Position numbers and translations under genes: made by a program. This document shows positions 35,777 to 44,655 of a DNA stretch of 64,000 bases, piece after piece. Every line of letters starts with the position of its first letter. The stretch's first letter is position 1. The notes beneath the pieces are model-generated. The model saw nothing but the letters and a program-made list of their open reading frames with translations, did no database searches and was not told where the DNA came from. Source of the stretch: Hymenobacter persicinus (GTDB lineage Bacteria > Bacteroidota > Bacteroidia > Cytophagales > Hymenobacteraceae); the NCBI RefSeq assembly GCF_004167665.1, contig NZ_SEWE01000025.1:1-64000 (forward strand). Direction: 5' to 3'.

Positions 35777-36544
35777 GTGGCGTCATTCTTTCAGAAGCTT
35801 TTTGGCCGCTCGGCGCCGCCGGTCGTCGATGCCGCGGCCCTGGCCGGGCTCGGTGCCGACATGCATTCCCACCTGCTGCCCGGCCTCGACGACGGGGCCG
35901 AAACCGTGGAGCAGTCGGTGGAGCTGCTGCTGGCTTTGCAGGGGCTGGGTTACCGCAAGCTCATCATGACGCCCCACATTATGGGCGACTTTTACAAGAA
36001 TACGCCCGCCGGTATTCGCGCGGCCCTGGCCCGTCTGCAGGAAGCGGCCACTGCCGCCGGAGTCACGGACATGACGCTCGAGTGCGCCGCCGAATATTAC
36101 CTCGACGAGTGGTTTCAGCAGAAGCTCGACAGCGGGGAGCCCCTGCTCAGCTTCGGCGGCGACAAAAAGTACCTGCTCTTCGAGACGTCCTACATCAACG
36201 AGCCTTTCAACTTCCGCGAAACGGTTTTCAACCTGAAGTCGGCCGGTTACCAGCCCGTGCTGGCCCACCCGGAGCGCTACACCTACTTCTACGGCCGCTT
36301 CGAGGATATTGAGAAAGTGCGGGCGGAAGGCGTGCTGCTCCAGCTGAACCTGAATTCGCTGTGCGGCTACTACTCGGCCGGGGCCCGCAAAATTGCTGAG
36401 CGGCTGGTCGATGCGGGCCTTGTGGACATGGTGGGCACCGACACGCATAATCTCAAGCACACCGAAACCCTGCGCCACAAGGTGCTGCCTACCGAGTACC
36501 TGCGCAAAGTGCTGGCCCTGCCGCTGCTCAACAATAGCCTGTAG
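35777..36544 (+). CDS. PHP-type protein tyrosine phosphatase (CpsB/CapC-like)
   Basis: 255 residues from GTG 35777 (no ATG precedes the first motif). The metal ligands of the PHP fold are visible: DMHSHLLPGLDDG, TPHIMGDFY, ETSYINEPF, LAHPERYTYF and GTDTHNL. The enzyme is a Mn-dependent phosphatase that dephosphorylates the tyrosine autokinase of the same operon, here 24 bases upstream. The three-gene order of channel, kinase and phosphatase supports the assignment. The sugar-transferase genes needed to make the polymer are not in the window. Confidence 0.9.
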   Translation: MASFFQKLFGRSAPPVVDAAALAGLGADMHSHLLPGLDDGAETVEQSVELLLALQGLGYRKLIMTPHIMGDFYKNTPAGIRAALARLQEAATAAGVTDMTLECAAEYYLDEWFQQKLDSGEPLLSFGGDKKYLLFETSYINEPFNFRETVFNLKSAGYQPVLAHPERYTYFYGRFEDIEKVRAEGVLLQLNLNSLCGYYSAGARKIAERLVDAGLVDMVGTDTHNLKHTETLRHKVLPTEYLRKVLALPLLNNSL

Positions 36545-36597
36545 GCCCCGGCTTCACCTCCCGGCTTTCGTAACCGCGGACCCTTTTCGTTTACCTT

Positions 36598-37614
36598 ATG
36601 ATCTTCGTCACCGGCGGCAGCGGCCTGATTGGCAGTTTTCTGATTCCGGCGCTGCTGGCGCAGGGACACGCCGTGCGCGCCCTCTACCGCCAGCGGGTGC
36701 CGGCCATTTCGGGAGCCGAGCGGGTGGAGTGGGTGCAGGGCGACCTGCGCGACACGCTGGCCCTGCAGGCGGCCCTGGAAGGCGTGACCCACGTATTTCA
36801 CTGCGCCGGATTGGTTTCGTACGCCCCCCAGGACGAAGACGCGCTGCTGCAAACCAACGTAGAGGGCACCGCGGCCGTCGTGGATGCCTGCCTGCAGCGG
36901 CCCGGTATCCGGCTGGGCTACGTGTCGTCGGTGGCGGCGCTGGGCAGCCCGGGAGCCGAGGCGGAGGCGCAGCCGGGGCCGCGCCGCGTGGATGAGGACG
37001 CCAAGTGGGACCTCGGCGCCGAGCATCCGGCCTATGCCACCTCCAAGTACTTGGCCGAGCTCGAAGTGTGGCGCGGCGTGACGGAAGGGCTGGCTGCGGT
37101 GATGGTCAACCCCTCGGTGGTGCTGGGCCCGGCCGACTGGACGCGCAGCAGCACCCGCCTGTTTCGCTACGCCTACCAGGAACACGCTTTTTACACGCCC
37201 GGAAGCCTTAACTTTGTGGACGTGCGCGACGTGGTGACGGCGCTGCTGCAGCTCACCTTCGACACTAGCATCAGCGGGGAGCGGTTTGTGCTCAACGCCG
37301 GCACCGTGCCTTTGCGCGAGTTTCTGGCTCAGGCCGCGGCCTGCTTCGGCAAAAAGCCCCCCACGGTGGCCGTACCCGACTGGGCGGCAGAAGTTATCTG
37401 GCGTCTGGAGCACGGCCGGTCCTTGCTCACGGGGGCCCGGCCACTCATCACCAAAGACACCGCCCGCGCCGGCCGCCGGGAGGTGGTGTACGGGGCCGAA
37501 AAAGTGCAGCAGACGCTGGGAATGCGCTTCCGGCCCCTAGCCGAAACAATTCAGTGGTGCTGCGCGGGGCTGCAGCCGAACTACCCCGGGTCCGGTGCGG
37601 TTGTTGTATCTTAG
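36598..37614 (+). CDS. NAD-dependent epimerase/dehydratase family protein
   Basis: 338 residues, extended SDR type. MIFVTGGSGLIGSFLIPALL binds NAD(P). The catalytic Tyr/Lys are in HPAYATSKYLAELEVWR, and VFHCAGLVSYAPQDEDAL is the usual central part. The substrate is probably a nucleotide-sugar, or a steroid/dihydroflavonol-like compound; sequence alone does not decide. It follows the phosphatase gene by 53 bases on the same strand, so a role in polysaccharide precursor supply is possible but unproven. Confidence 0.85.
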   Translation: MIFVTGGSGLIGSFLIPALLAQGHAVRALYRQRVPAISGAERVEWVQGDLRDTLALQAALEGVTHVFHCAGLVSYAPQDEDALLQTNVEGTAAVVDACLQRPGIRLGYVSSVAALGSPGAEAEAQPGPRRVDEDAKWDLGAEHPAYATSKYLAELEVWRGVTEGLAAVMVNPSVVLGPADWTRSSTRLFRYAYQEHAFYTPGSLNFVDVRDVVTALLQLTFDTSISGERFVLNAGTVPLREFLAQAAACFGKKPPTVAVPDWAAEVIWRLEHGRSLLTGARPLITKDTARAGRREVVYGAEKVQQTLGMRFRPLAETIQWCCAGLQPNYPGSGAVVVS

Positions 37615-37698
37615 ACCAGCAGCCGGCCCACCCGGCCCCTTTTGAGTTAATACCCGCACCGCCTGCCATCTTGGCGGCCTTGCGTCGATTGTAGCAGC

Positions 37699-39102
37699 AT
37701 GAGAATGAACGAGAATTTTGAGGATCAGAACGAGGTGATGGACACGGTGCGCCGCTTTGAGCGCATGCTGGCCACCAACGAGCCGGTGTTTTTCGATCTG
37801 GCCGACTTCGAGAGTATCATTGACCACTATACCACCAATACCCAGTACGAACAGGCTCTGCAGGCGTGCGAGGCCGCTATTGCCCAGTATCCTTTCTCCA
37901 CCGAGCTGCTCATCGACCGGTCGCAGGTGCTGGCCATGAAGGGCGAGTACGTGGCCGCGGCCCAGCAGATTGAGGACGTGGCCCTGCTCGACCCTGACAA
38001 CCCCGACGTGGCCGTGACCCGCGGCATCATTGCCACCCAGAAAGGCGAGTTTGCCGAGGCTGTGGCTTTCTTCCAGCAGGCCGCCGAGCGTGCCCCCGAC
38101 CGCGACGATATCTACTTCAACCTGGGCCTAGCTTACCAGAGCTGGCAGAAGTTTAAGAGTGCCGCCAAGTTTTACAAGCAGAGCCTGCGCCTGAACCCCG
38201 ACAACGAAATTGCGGTCCAGGAGCTGCTGTACTGCCTGGAGGTGAGTGAGCGGCTGGAGAAGAACCTGGAGTTTTTCCGCCGCTTCACCGACGAGGACCC
38301 GTATTCGGTCATTGCCTGGTACAACCTGGGGCAGGCGTACTACCGCGCCGGGAAGCTCACGGAAGCCGAAGCGGCCTTCGAGTACGCCATCCTGATTGAC
38401 GCCAAGTTTTACGACGCCCACGGCTTTCTGGCCAGCACCTACGTGAGCCAGGAAAAGTACCGCGAGGCCATCGACGAGTTTCACCTCAGCTACGAGCAGG
38501 GCGCGCCCACGGCCGAGGCCCTGTGCAACGTGGGGGAGTGCTACGAAAAGCTCGGCGAGTGGGACAACGCCCGCCGCAACTACCAGAAGTCCATCGACCT
38601 CGACCCGACCATGGATGAGGCCTGGTTTGGCATCGGGGTGGTGCTGAATGCGCAGGAGCACTGGTTTGAGGCCATTCACTTCTTCCGCAAGGCCACCGAG
38701 CTCTACGACGAAAGCCCCGAGTACTGGCTGGCCCTGGCCGCCGCCGAATACCAGCTGGGCAACGTCATTAGCGCAGTGGAAGCTTACGATAAGGCCACCC
38801 AGGTGGCGCCCGACAACAAGGACGCCTGGCTGAACTGGAGCATCATTCTCTACGAGCAGGGCAACTTCGATGGCGCCATCGACTTGATGACCAACGCCGT
38901 CGAAATTCAGCCCGGGGAAGCCGAGCTGCACTACCGCCTGTGCGCCTACCTGCTGGCCGCGGGCCGCTACCGCGAAGCCTACCAGAACCTGGAAAACGCC
39001 CTGGTGCTCGATTTCGACAAGCACCGCCTGCTGTTTGAGTACTTCCCCGAGCTGGAGTCGCAGCGCGCCCTGGCCCGCCTGATTGATCAGTACCGGAAGT
39101 AA
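37699..39102 (+). CDS. Tetratricopeptide repeat protein
   Basis: 467 residues made almost wholly of TPR-like helical hairpins, about ten or more (DDIYFNLGLAYQSWQKFKSAAKFYKQSLRLNPDN is one clear unit of 34). The N-terminus (MRMNENFEDQNEVMDTVRRFERML) is acidic and there is no signal peptide, so it is cytosolic. The partner is unknown; TPR proteins act as scaffolds. ATG 37705 is an alternative start. The gene has a strong terminator at its end. Confidence 0.9.
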   Translation: MRMNENFEDQNEVMDTVRRFERMLATNEPVFFDLADFESIIDHYTTNTQYEQALQACEAAIAQYPFSTELLIDRSQVLAMKGEYVAAAQQIEDVALLDPDNPDVAVTRGIIATQKGEFAEAVAFFQQAAERAPDRDDIYFNLGLAYQSWQKFKSAAKFYKQSLRLNPDNEIAVQELLYCLEVSERLEKNLEFFRRFTDEDPYSVIAWYNLGQAYYRAGKLTEAEAAFEYAILIDAKFYDAHGFLASTYVSQEKYREAIDEFHLSYEQGAPTAEALCNVGECYEKLGEWDNARRNYQKSIDLDPTMDEAWFGIGVVLNAQEHWFEAIHFFRKATELYDESPEYWLALAAAEYQLGNVISAVEAYDKATQVAPDNKDAWLNWSIILYEQGNFDGAIDLMTNAVEIQPGEAELHYRLCAYLLAAGRYREAYQNLENALVLDFDKHRLLFEYFPELESQRALARLIDQYRK

Positions 39103-39124
39103 GTCAAGCATTAAGTCAACATTG

Positions 39125-39164
39125 AAGGCTTGAAAACCGGCGTCACGGCCAGTTTTCAAGCCTT
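39125..39164 (+). terminator. Terminator of the TPR gene
   Basis: AAGGCTTGAAAAC (39125-39137) pairs perfectly with GTTTTCAAGCCTT (39152-39164), and TT follows. The loop contains a weaker GC hairpin. Confidence 0.8.
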
Positions 39165-39196
39165 TTGGCTTTCCACGCATTTACAGAATTCGGGCG

Positions 39197-39204
39197 TACT
39201 TTTG
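39197..39204 (+). promoter_or_regulatory. Candidate -7 element for the phosphosulfolactate synthase gene
   Basis: TACTTTTG fits TAnnTTTG; the gene starts 81 bases downstream. No clear TTG was found at the normal distance upstream. Confidence 0.4.
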
Positions 39205-39284
39205 CCGCTGGGCTGGCCGGGCCGAAACCTGTTTGCGGGTTTTGGGCTCTAAGTCCTACACCCTAAGTACCTAAGACCTCCAGA

Positions 39285-40115
39285 ATGAATTACACCCTCA
39301 ACAACCTCCCCGAACGCACCGCCAAACCCCGCGAGCAAGGCTACACGATGGTTATGGACAAGGGCCTGAGCGTCCGCGAAGTCGAAGACTTCCTGGAAGT
39401 GGGCGCCTCCTACACCGACATCGTCAAGCTAGGCTGGGCCACTTCCTTCGTGACGCCCAACCTGAAGCGCAAGCTGGAAGTGTACAAGGAAGCCGGCATT
39501 CCGGTGTACTTCGGCGGAACCCTGTTCGAGGCTTTCATCATCCGCAACCAGTTCGACGACTACCGTCGCCTGCTCGAGCAGTTCGGCATGGAGTACGCTG
39601 AGGTGTCGGACGGCTCCATCGACTTGGTGCACGACCGGAAGCTGGAGTACATCCGCACCCTGGCCCAGGACGTGCAGGTGCTCAGCGAGGTGGGCTCCAA
39701 GGATGCCGAGAAAATCATTCCGCCCTACAAGTGGATTTCGCAGATGAAGTCGGAGCTGGAAGCCGGGGCCGTGAAGGTGATTGGCGAAGCCCGCGAAGCT
39801 GGCAACGTGGGCTTGTTCCGCAGCACCGGCGAGGTTCGCTCGGGTCTGGTAGAGGAAATCCTGACCCAGGTGCCGGTGGAGAAAATTCTGTGGGAAGCCC
39901 CTCAGAAGTCCCAGCAGGTGTGGTTTATCAAGATGATGGGCGCCAACGTGAACCTGGGCAACATTGCGCCCAACGAAATTGTGAGCCTGGAAACCATCCG
40001 CCTGGGCCTGCGCGGCGACACGTTCACTCACTTCCTCGACATGGAGCAGGTTGACGAGATGTTCAAGCCCGAGGTCAAGACCGGCAAGCCCGGCACCTCC
40101 ATGCCCCGGGGCTAA
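39285..40115 (+). CDS. comA: Phosphosulfolactate synthase
   Basis: 276 residues with a TIM-barrel of the ComA family: KPREQGYTMVMDKGLSVREVEDFLEV, DIVKLGWATSFV, VYFGGTLFEAF, FGMEYAEVSDGSIDL, ILWEAPQKSQQVWFIKMMGANVNLGNI. ComA joins sulfite to phosphoenolpyruvate to give phosphosulfolactate, the first step of coenzyme M synthesis in methanogens. Bacteria do not make that cofactor. In Bacteroidota this enzyme may provide sulfolactate or cysteate for sulfonolipids (capnine type). That is an inference from physiology, as no other pathway gene is in the window. Confidence 0.85.
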   Translation: MNYTLNNLPERTAKPREQGYTMVMDKGLSVREVEDFLEVGASYTDIVKLGWATSFVTPNLKRKLEVYKEAGIPVYFGGTLFEAFIIRNQFDDYRRLLEQFGMEYAEVSDGSIDLVHDRKLEYIRTLAQDVQVLSEVGSKDAEKIIPPYKWISQMKSELEAGAVKVIGEAREAGNVGLFRSTGEVRSGLVEEILTQVPVEKILWEAPQKSQQVWFIKMMGANVNLGNIAPNEIVSLETIRLGLRGDTFTHFLDMEQVDEMFKPEVKTGKPGTSMPRG

Positions 40116-40143
40116 GCCCCCGGTTGCCCTCCGGAAAACGTGC

Positions 40144-40175
40144 GCGGGCCCGATCTGGCAACAGGTCGGGCCCGC
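40144..40175 (+). terminator. Terminator of the phosphosulfolactate synthase gene
   Basis: GCGGGCCCGA and TCGGGCCCGC form a 10-bp stem, with an inner CTG/CAG pair closed by GCAA, followed by seven T. Confidence 0.9.
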
Positions 40176-40196
40176 TTTTTTCCAGGGCGGCTGTCG

Positions 40197-40204
40197 TATG
40201 TTTG
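40197..40204 (+). promoter_or_regulatory. -7 element for the type IX cargo gene
   Basis: TATGTTTG is an exact TAnnTTTG match, 34 bases before the ATG at 40238 and just after the terminator at 40144. The -33 element is weak. Confidence 0.5.
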
Positions 40205-40237
40205 CAACCCGGTATTCCCGCTTTTACTCTTACTGCC

Positions 40238-40978
40238 ATGAAACACGTTGTACTGAGCCTCGGCCTGCTGCTGTCCGCCCTTACCGGGCGCGCCCAGGTG
40301 TCCAATACGTTCTACGGTGCCCTCACCGCCACCGACCCCACCATTACCGGCAACCGCCTCAACCGGGACGGCACCTCGGCCGTGTGCGGCACCAACAAAA
40401 CCTACCCGGGCGTGCTCGCCAACTCGGCCGGCGTGCACTACGACACGTTCACGCTGACCAACCCCAGCACCACCACCTCGGCCTGCGCCACCATCACCCT
40501 GACGCCCCTGTGCTCGGAGGGTACTGCCGGCTACATCTTCGCCTCAGTGTACTCCACGGCCTTCGATAAAGCCAACCTGGCCACCAACTACCGTTCCGAC
40601 ATGGGCGCCAGCCCCACCATGTCGCCCTTGTCGATGGGCGTCACCATCTCGCCCCGGGAAGTGCTGGTCGTTGTGGTCAGCGGCGTGACGGCGGCTTCCA
40701 CCTGCAGCTCCTACGGCCTGACCATTTCGGCGCCCGTAGCCCTGGGGGTGCGCGACAGCCGCGTGGCCGCTCCGGCGCTGGTGGCCTATCCTAACCCGGT
40801 GGAGGATGTGCTGCACTTGGCGGCGCCCAAGCCCGGTAGCTACACGCTCTACAGTGCCACGGGCGAAGTCGTGAAGCAGTTTAGCGGGGCCGAAGTGTCG
40901 TTGCGCGGCTTGGCCGGCGGCGTCTATATGCTCCAGCACGACGAAACCAAGGCGGCCACCCGCGTTGTGAAGCTCTAA
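40238..40978 (+). CDS. Small type IX cargo protein, type A sorting domain
   Basis: 246 residues from ATG 40238 (MKHVVLSLGLLLSALTGRAQ); an ATG 114 bases earlier lies before the promoter. The mature part is a beta-rich domain of about 145 residues with paired cysteines (CGTNKTYPG, ACATITLTPLC). It ends in a short type A signal (LVAYPNPVEDVLHLAAPKPGSYTLYS...GGVYMLQHDETKAATRVVKL). It has no enzymatic motif. Secretion through the type IX system and surface attachment are expected. Confidence 0.85.
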   Translation: MKHVVLSLGLLLSALTGRAQVSNTFYGALTATDPTITGNRLNRDGTSAVCGTNKTYPGVLANSAGVHYDTFTLTNPSTTTSACATITLTPLCSEGTAGYIFASVYSTAFDKANLATNYRSDMGASPTMSPLSMGVTISPREVLVVVVSGVTAASTCSSYGLTISAPVALGVRDSRVAAPALVAYPNPVEDVLHLAAPKPGSYTLYSATGEVVKQFSGAEVSLRGLAGGVYMLQHDETKAATRVVKL

Positions 40979-41008
40979 CTCCGCCGTTTCTCGGTACATT
41001 TTTTACCT

Positions 41009-41047
41009 GACGCCCTGCGCCCGATAGTTCTGTCGGGGCAGGGCGTC
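41009..41047 (+). terminator. Terminator of the small cargo gene
   Basis: GACGCCCTG (41009-41017) pairs with CAGGGCGTC (41039-41047) around a loop with a further weak stem. A short C/T tract follows. Confidence 0.7.
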
Positions 41048-41084
41048 CGGCTTTTCTCCTTCGTTAGTTGTGCCCGCGCCGCGT

Positions 41085-42545
41085 ATGGTTAAGCGAAATC
41101 TGGGGTTGCTGCTGCTCGTGTTTCTGCTGCTAGACACGGCTTATTCCTTCGTGCAGCACCTGAACCTGCGCCTCGATGGCGACCTGGCCGGCATTGTGGC
41201 GCCCCACGAAATCTACCGCCAGGTGCTGCACGACCCGTTGGGCTTGGGCGTGCTGCTCCGCGACGAAGTGTACAACGCCCCCAACCGATTTTTTGCCCAC
41301 GCCACCCTCTGGGCCTACTTCCGGCGGATGCCGCTAGCCCTGCAAACGTTCTTGTCGCCCATCGACAGCGTGTATGCGGCCAGCGCCCTGCTCAAAACCC
41401 TAGTGCAGGTGGCCCTCATCGGGTTGCTGGCGGCCTACATCACCGGCGCGGGCCGGGTTTTCTCGTCCCGGTTTCTGGTGGCCGCCGTTCTGGTCGCGCC
41501 CCTGTTTCACGCTTCCGGCTACTACATGCAGCTGGGCATCATCGATAAGGCCGCCACCTACACCGTGTTCTACGCTTTGCCTATGGCGTTGCTGCTCGTG
41601 TACTTTCTGCCGTTTTACCGGGCGGCGCGGCAAGGCCGGGTGCCGCGGCCGGGCGTGGTGGGGGGGGCCTTGCTGCTGGTTCTGTCGGTGGTGCTGGCTC
41701 TGAATGGTCCGCTGGTAGGCCCCCTGACCCTGGTGATTTGCGCCGTGAGTGTAATTAGTCTGGCGGCCCGTCAGGGAAAGGGGCTGACAGCCGGCGCTTC
41801 CGGGGTGGCACGGGTAGTGGCGGGGCTGCGGCGGGTGTCGGCGGTGTACCTGAGCTTCTTTGGCTTTATCAGCTTGTGGTGCCTGTATTCATTCTACATT
41901 GGGCTCAACAATGAAGAAGGGATTCAGGGCGCTATTCCGCTGGCCGAACGCTACGCCCGGCTGCCCCTGGGCCTGTTTTACGAGCTCACCGTGAAGCTCG
42001 GCCTGCCGCTGCTGCTGCTGGCCATTGCCGGCAACGTGCTGCTGATTCGCCGGCGCGGGCTGACTGAGGCCGCCGGGCCACTGTTTTTCCGGTTGCGGTG
42101 GCTGGCAGTGGTGGCCGGACTGTATATCCTGTTGCTGCCTTTGGGTGGCTACCGCGCCTACCGGCCCTACATCATTCGCTACGACACGTTTCAGCCGGTG
42201 CTGCTGGCCGTGTTCTACGCCTTTGGGGCCACTGCCTACTTCTTGCTCGAAGCCCTGCCCGCCGAGCGCCGCCGGCCCTACGTGCTGGGGCTGGTGGCGC
42301 TGCTGACCTTCTTTACCCTGGCCGACAAGCCCACCTTCGGCGACAACGCCTGCGAACGGGCAGCCATGCTCGAAATTGCCCGCTCCCCGGACAAGGTCGT
42401 GGTGCTGCATGCGGATTGCACGCTGCTGCGCTGGGGACCCACTACCAGCACCTACGACTCCCAGGTGGCCGCCGAAATGTTGGCCCATTGGGGCATTACG
42501 AAGGAGAAAAAGCTGTTTTATCAGCCGGCAGCCCAGCCTTGGTAA
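41085..42545 (+). CDS. Multi-pass inner-membrane protein, function unknown
   Basis: 486 residues from ATG 41085 (MVKRNLGLLLLVFLLLDTAYSF); a GTG 15 bases upstream is less likely. After the first helix there is an external loop of about 70 residues, about nine further membrane segments, and a short soluble tail with two cysteines (CERAAMLEIARSPDKVVVLHADC). The layout resembles GT-C glycosyltransferases and the protein coded at 23280, but no active-site motif was recognised. It is followed by an acetyltransferase gene after 25 bases. Confidence 0.65.
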   Translation: MVKRNLGLLLLVFLLLDTAYSFVQHLNLRLDGDLAGIVAPHEIYRQVLHDPLGLGVLLRDEVYNAPNRFFAHATLWAYFRRMPLALQTFLSPIDSVYAASALLKTLVQVALIGLLAAYITGAGRVFSSRFLVAAVLVAPLFHASGYYMQLGIIDKAATYTVFYALPMALLLVYFLPFYRAARQGRVPRPGVVGGALLLVLSVVLALNGPLVGPLTLVICAVSVISLAARQGKGLTAGASGVARVVAGLRRVSAVYLSFFGFISLWCLYSFYIGLNNEEGIQGAIPLAERYARLPLGLFYELTVKLGLPLLLLAIAGNVLLIRRRGLTEAAGPLFFRLRWLAVVAGLYILLLPLGGYRAYRPYIIRYDTFQPVLLAVFYAFGATAYFLLEALPAERRRPYVLGLVALLTFFTLADKPTFGDNACERAAMLEIARSPDKVVVLHADCTLLRWGPTTSTYDSQVAAEMLAHWGITKEKKLFYQPAAQPW

Positions 42546-42570
42546 GGCAGCCGCGGCGTACCTTGGGCTT

Positions 42571-43143
42571 ATGCTTTCCCTACAACTGACTCCCTTTACC
42601 GAGCTGCGCACCCCGCGCCTGCTGCTGCGCGAACTGCGCGAAGCCGACGCGCCCACCCTGTTCATCATGCGCTCCGATGCGCGGTTCATCCGCTACCTCG
42701 ACCGGGACCCCGACGCCTCCGTGGACGAAACGCTGGCCATCATCCGGCGCATTGCCCAAAACACTGCCGACAACGCGGGTATCACCTGGGCCATCGTGCG
42801 GCCCGACCGGCCCGACGAGCTGCTGGGTACGGTGGGCCTGTGGCGCATGATGCCCGAAAAGCACCGCGCCGAAATCGGTTACGGCCTGCACTCCGACCAC
42901 TGGGGGCAGGGCCTGATGCACGAAGCCCTGGCGGCCGTGCTCGACTACGGCTTTCAGAGCCTGCACCTGCACAGCGTGGAAGCCAACGTGAATCCTTCGA
43001 ATGCGGCCTCGATTCGGGCCCTGGAAAAGCAGGGTTTCGTGCGCGAAGCCCACTTCCGCGAGGACTACTACTTCCGGGGGCAGTTTCTGGATTCCGTCAT
43101 TTATTCGCTGCTCACCCCGCTCCGCCCCGGTAGCCCGGCGTAA
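42571..43143 (+). CDS. GNAT-family acetyltransferase of the RimJ/RimL type
   Basis: 190 residues from ATG 42571. N-terminal ELRTPRLLLRELREADAPTLF is the typical opening. IGYGLHSDHWGQGLMHEAL carries the acetyl-CoA loop and VEANVNPSNAASIRALEKQGFVRE the RimJ/L C-terminal motif. Such enzymes acetylate the N-terminus of ribosomal proteins or small amines; the substrate here is unknown. It is probably cotranscribed with the membrane protein upstream. Confidence 0.9.
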   Translation: MLSLQLTPFTELRTPRLLLRELREADAPTLFIMRSDARFIRYLDRDPDASVDETLAIIRRIAQNTADNAGITWAIVRPDRPDELLGTVGLWRMMPEKHRAEIGYGLHSDHWGQGLMHEALAAVLDYGFQSLHLHSVEANVNPSNAASIRALEKQGFVREAHFREDYYFRGQFLDSVIYSLLTPLRPGSPA

Positions 43144-43192
43144 CCCTGCCCGGCCGTAGCAGTAAGCAGAACCAGCTAACCTGTTCTGCTTT

Positions 43193-44536
43193 ATGACAAA
43201 AATAACCTTTTACGTCGCCGCGCTGCTGGGCCTGGCGGCCTGTGGCGGACCAACAAAGGAAGAAAAGCGCGCGGCCCAGGCCGATACGCCCCCTGATACC
43301 GTGAACACGGCCGCCCAGGCCGTGGAGCTGCCCGCGCCGTATGCCACCAAGTCGGCTACCAAACGCAGCGAGGTAATCGGCTGGCCGGCCGGCAAGCGGC
43401 CCGTGGCCCCGGCGGGCTTCACCGTGACGGAGTACGCCGGCGACTTCGACAGCCCGCGCTGGCTCTACATTCTGCCCAACGGCGACGTGCTGGTGGCCGA
43501 ATCCAACACCGTACCGAAGGACGCCAAGGAAAAAGCGGCCGCCGCCCTGGGCCTCGACAAGTCCCGGTCCTTGAAGTCGACCAGTGCCAACCGCATTACT
43601 TTGCTGCGCGACACCAACCACGACGGCCGGCCCGACGTGCGCAAAACCTTTCTGAGCGGGCTGAATCAGCCCCTGGGTATGCTGCTCATCGGCAACAACT
43701 TCTACGTGGGCAACACCGACGGGGTGATGCGCTACGCCTACACGCCCGGGGCCACCAGCATCAGTGGGACGGGCCAGAAAATCCTGACGCTGCCTGCTGG
43801 CGGCTACAACAACCACTGGACCCGCAACCTGCTGGCCAATGCCGACGGCTCCAAAATCTACATCAGCGTGGGCTCGGCGTCGAATGTGATGGAGCACGGC
43901 GCCGGGGAGGACGTGCGGCGGGCCAACATCCTGGAAATAAACCCCGACGGCTCGGGCGAGAAAATCTACGCCAGCGGCCTGCGCAACCCCGTGGGCATGG
44001 CGTGGGCGCCCGGCACCACCACGCTCTGGACGGCCGTGAATGAGCGCGACGAGCTGGGCGACGACCTGGTGCCCGACTACCTGACCAGCGTGCGGCCCGG
44101 CGGCTTCTACGGCTGGCCCTACTCGTATTTCGGCCAGCACGAAGACCCGCGCCGGAAGGGCGAAAAGCCCGAGCTGGTGCAAAAGGCGCTGGTGCCCGAG
44201 GTGCCGCTGGGGCCGCACACGGCCTCGCTGGGCCTGGCATTTTACGACCAGGCTGCTTTCCCGAGCCAGTACCGGGGCGGGGCCTTCATCGGGCAGCACG
44301 GCTCCTGGAACCGCACGCAGTTTACGGGCTACAAAGTGGTGTTCGTGCCCTTCCAGAACGGCAAGCCCAGTGGTCCACCCAAAGATTTCCTGACCGGCTT
44401 CCAGGTCGACAAGGCCAGCAACAAGGTGTACGGCCGCCCGGTGGGTGTCTTTGCCGCGCCCGACGGCAGCCTGCTCGTGGCCGACGACGCTGGCAACAAA
44501 GTGTGGCGGGTCAGCGCGACGCCCGCCAAAAGCTAG
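43193..44536 (+). CDS. PQQ-dependent sorbosone dehydrogenase-like lipoprotein
   Basis: 447 residues. The N-terminus MTKITFYVAALLGLAACGG has a lipobox, so the mature protein is membrane anchored. The propeller carries DFDSPRWLYILPNGDVLVAESN, NHWTRNLLANADGSKIYISVGS, GLRNPVGMAWAPGTTTLWTAVNERDELGDDLVPDYLTSV and GGFYGWPYSYFG, the last being family hallmarks. It probably oxidises a sugar or a sugar-derived aldehyde in the periplasm. This is a second member of the same superfamily as the secreted enzyme at 16973, with a different anchoring mode. Confidence 0.9.
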   Translation: MTKITFYVAALLGLAACGGPTKEEKRAAQADTPPDTVNTAAQAVELPAPYATKSATKRSEVIGWPAGKRPVAPAGFTVTEYAGDFDSPRWLYILPNGDVLVAESNTVPKDAKEKAAAALGLDKSRSLKSTSANRITLLRDTNHDGRPDVRKTFLSGLNQPLGMLLIGNNFYVGNTDGVMRYAYTPGATSISGTGQKILTLPAGGYNNHWTRNLLANADGSKIYISVGSASNVMEHGAGEDVRRANILEINPDGSGEKIYASGLRNPVGMAWAPGTTTLWTAVNERDELGDDLVPDYLTSVRPGGFYGWPYSYFGQHEDPRRKGEKPELVQKALVPEVPLGPHTASLGLAFYDQAAFPSQYRGGAFIGQHGSWNRTQFTGYKVVFVPFQNGKPSGPPKDFLTGFQVDKASNKVYGRPVGVFAAPDGSLLVADDAGNKVWRVSATPAKS

Positions 44537-44655
44537 GTCTTACGGCCCGGCCCCGACTAAACATTATCCCGCAGGCTGCCACTTTCCCGGCAGCCTGTTT
44601 TCTTTGTGGGATATTTGCGTTGCCCTTCCCCGCCATTTTCTTTACCAATCCCTCA

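Noticed and set aside
36370-37413. 347-residue minus-strand frame
   Set aside because: It overlaps the phosphatase and epimerase genes, whose motifs are clear; no domain is seen in the minus frame.
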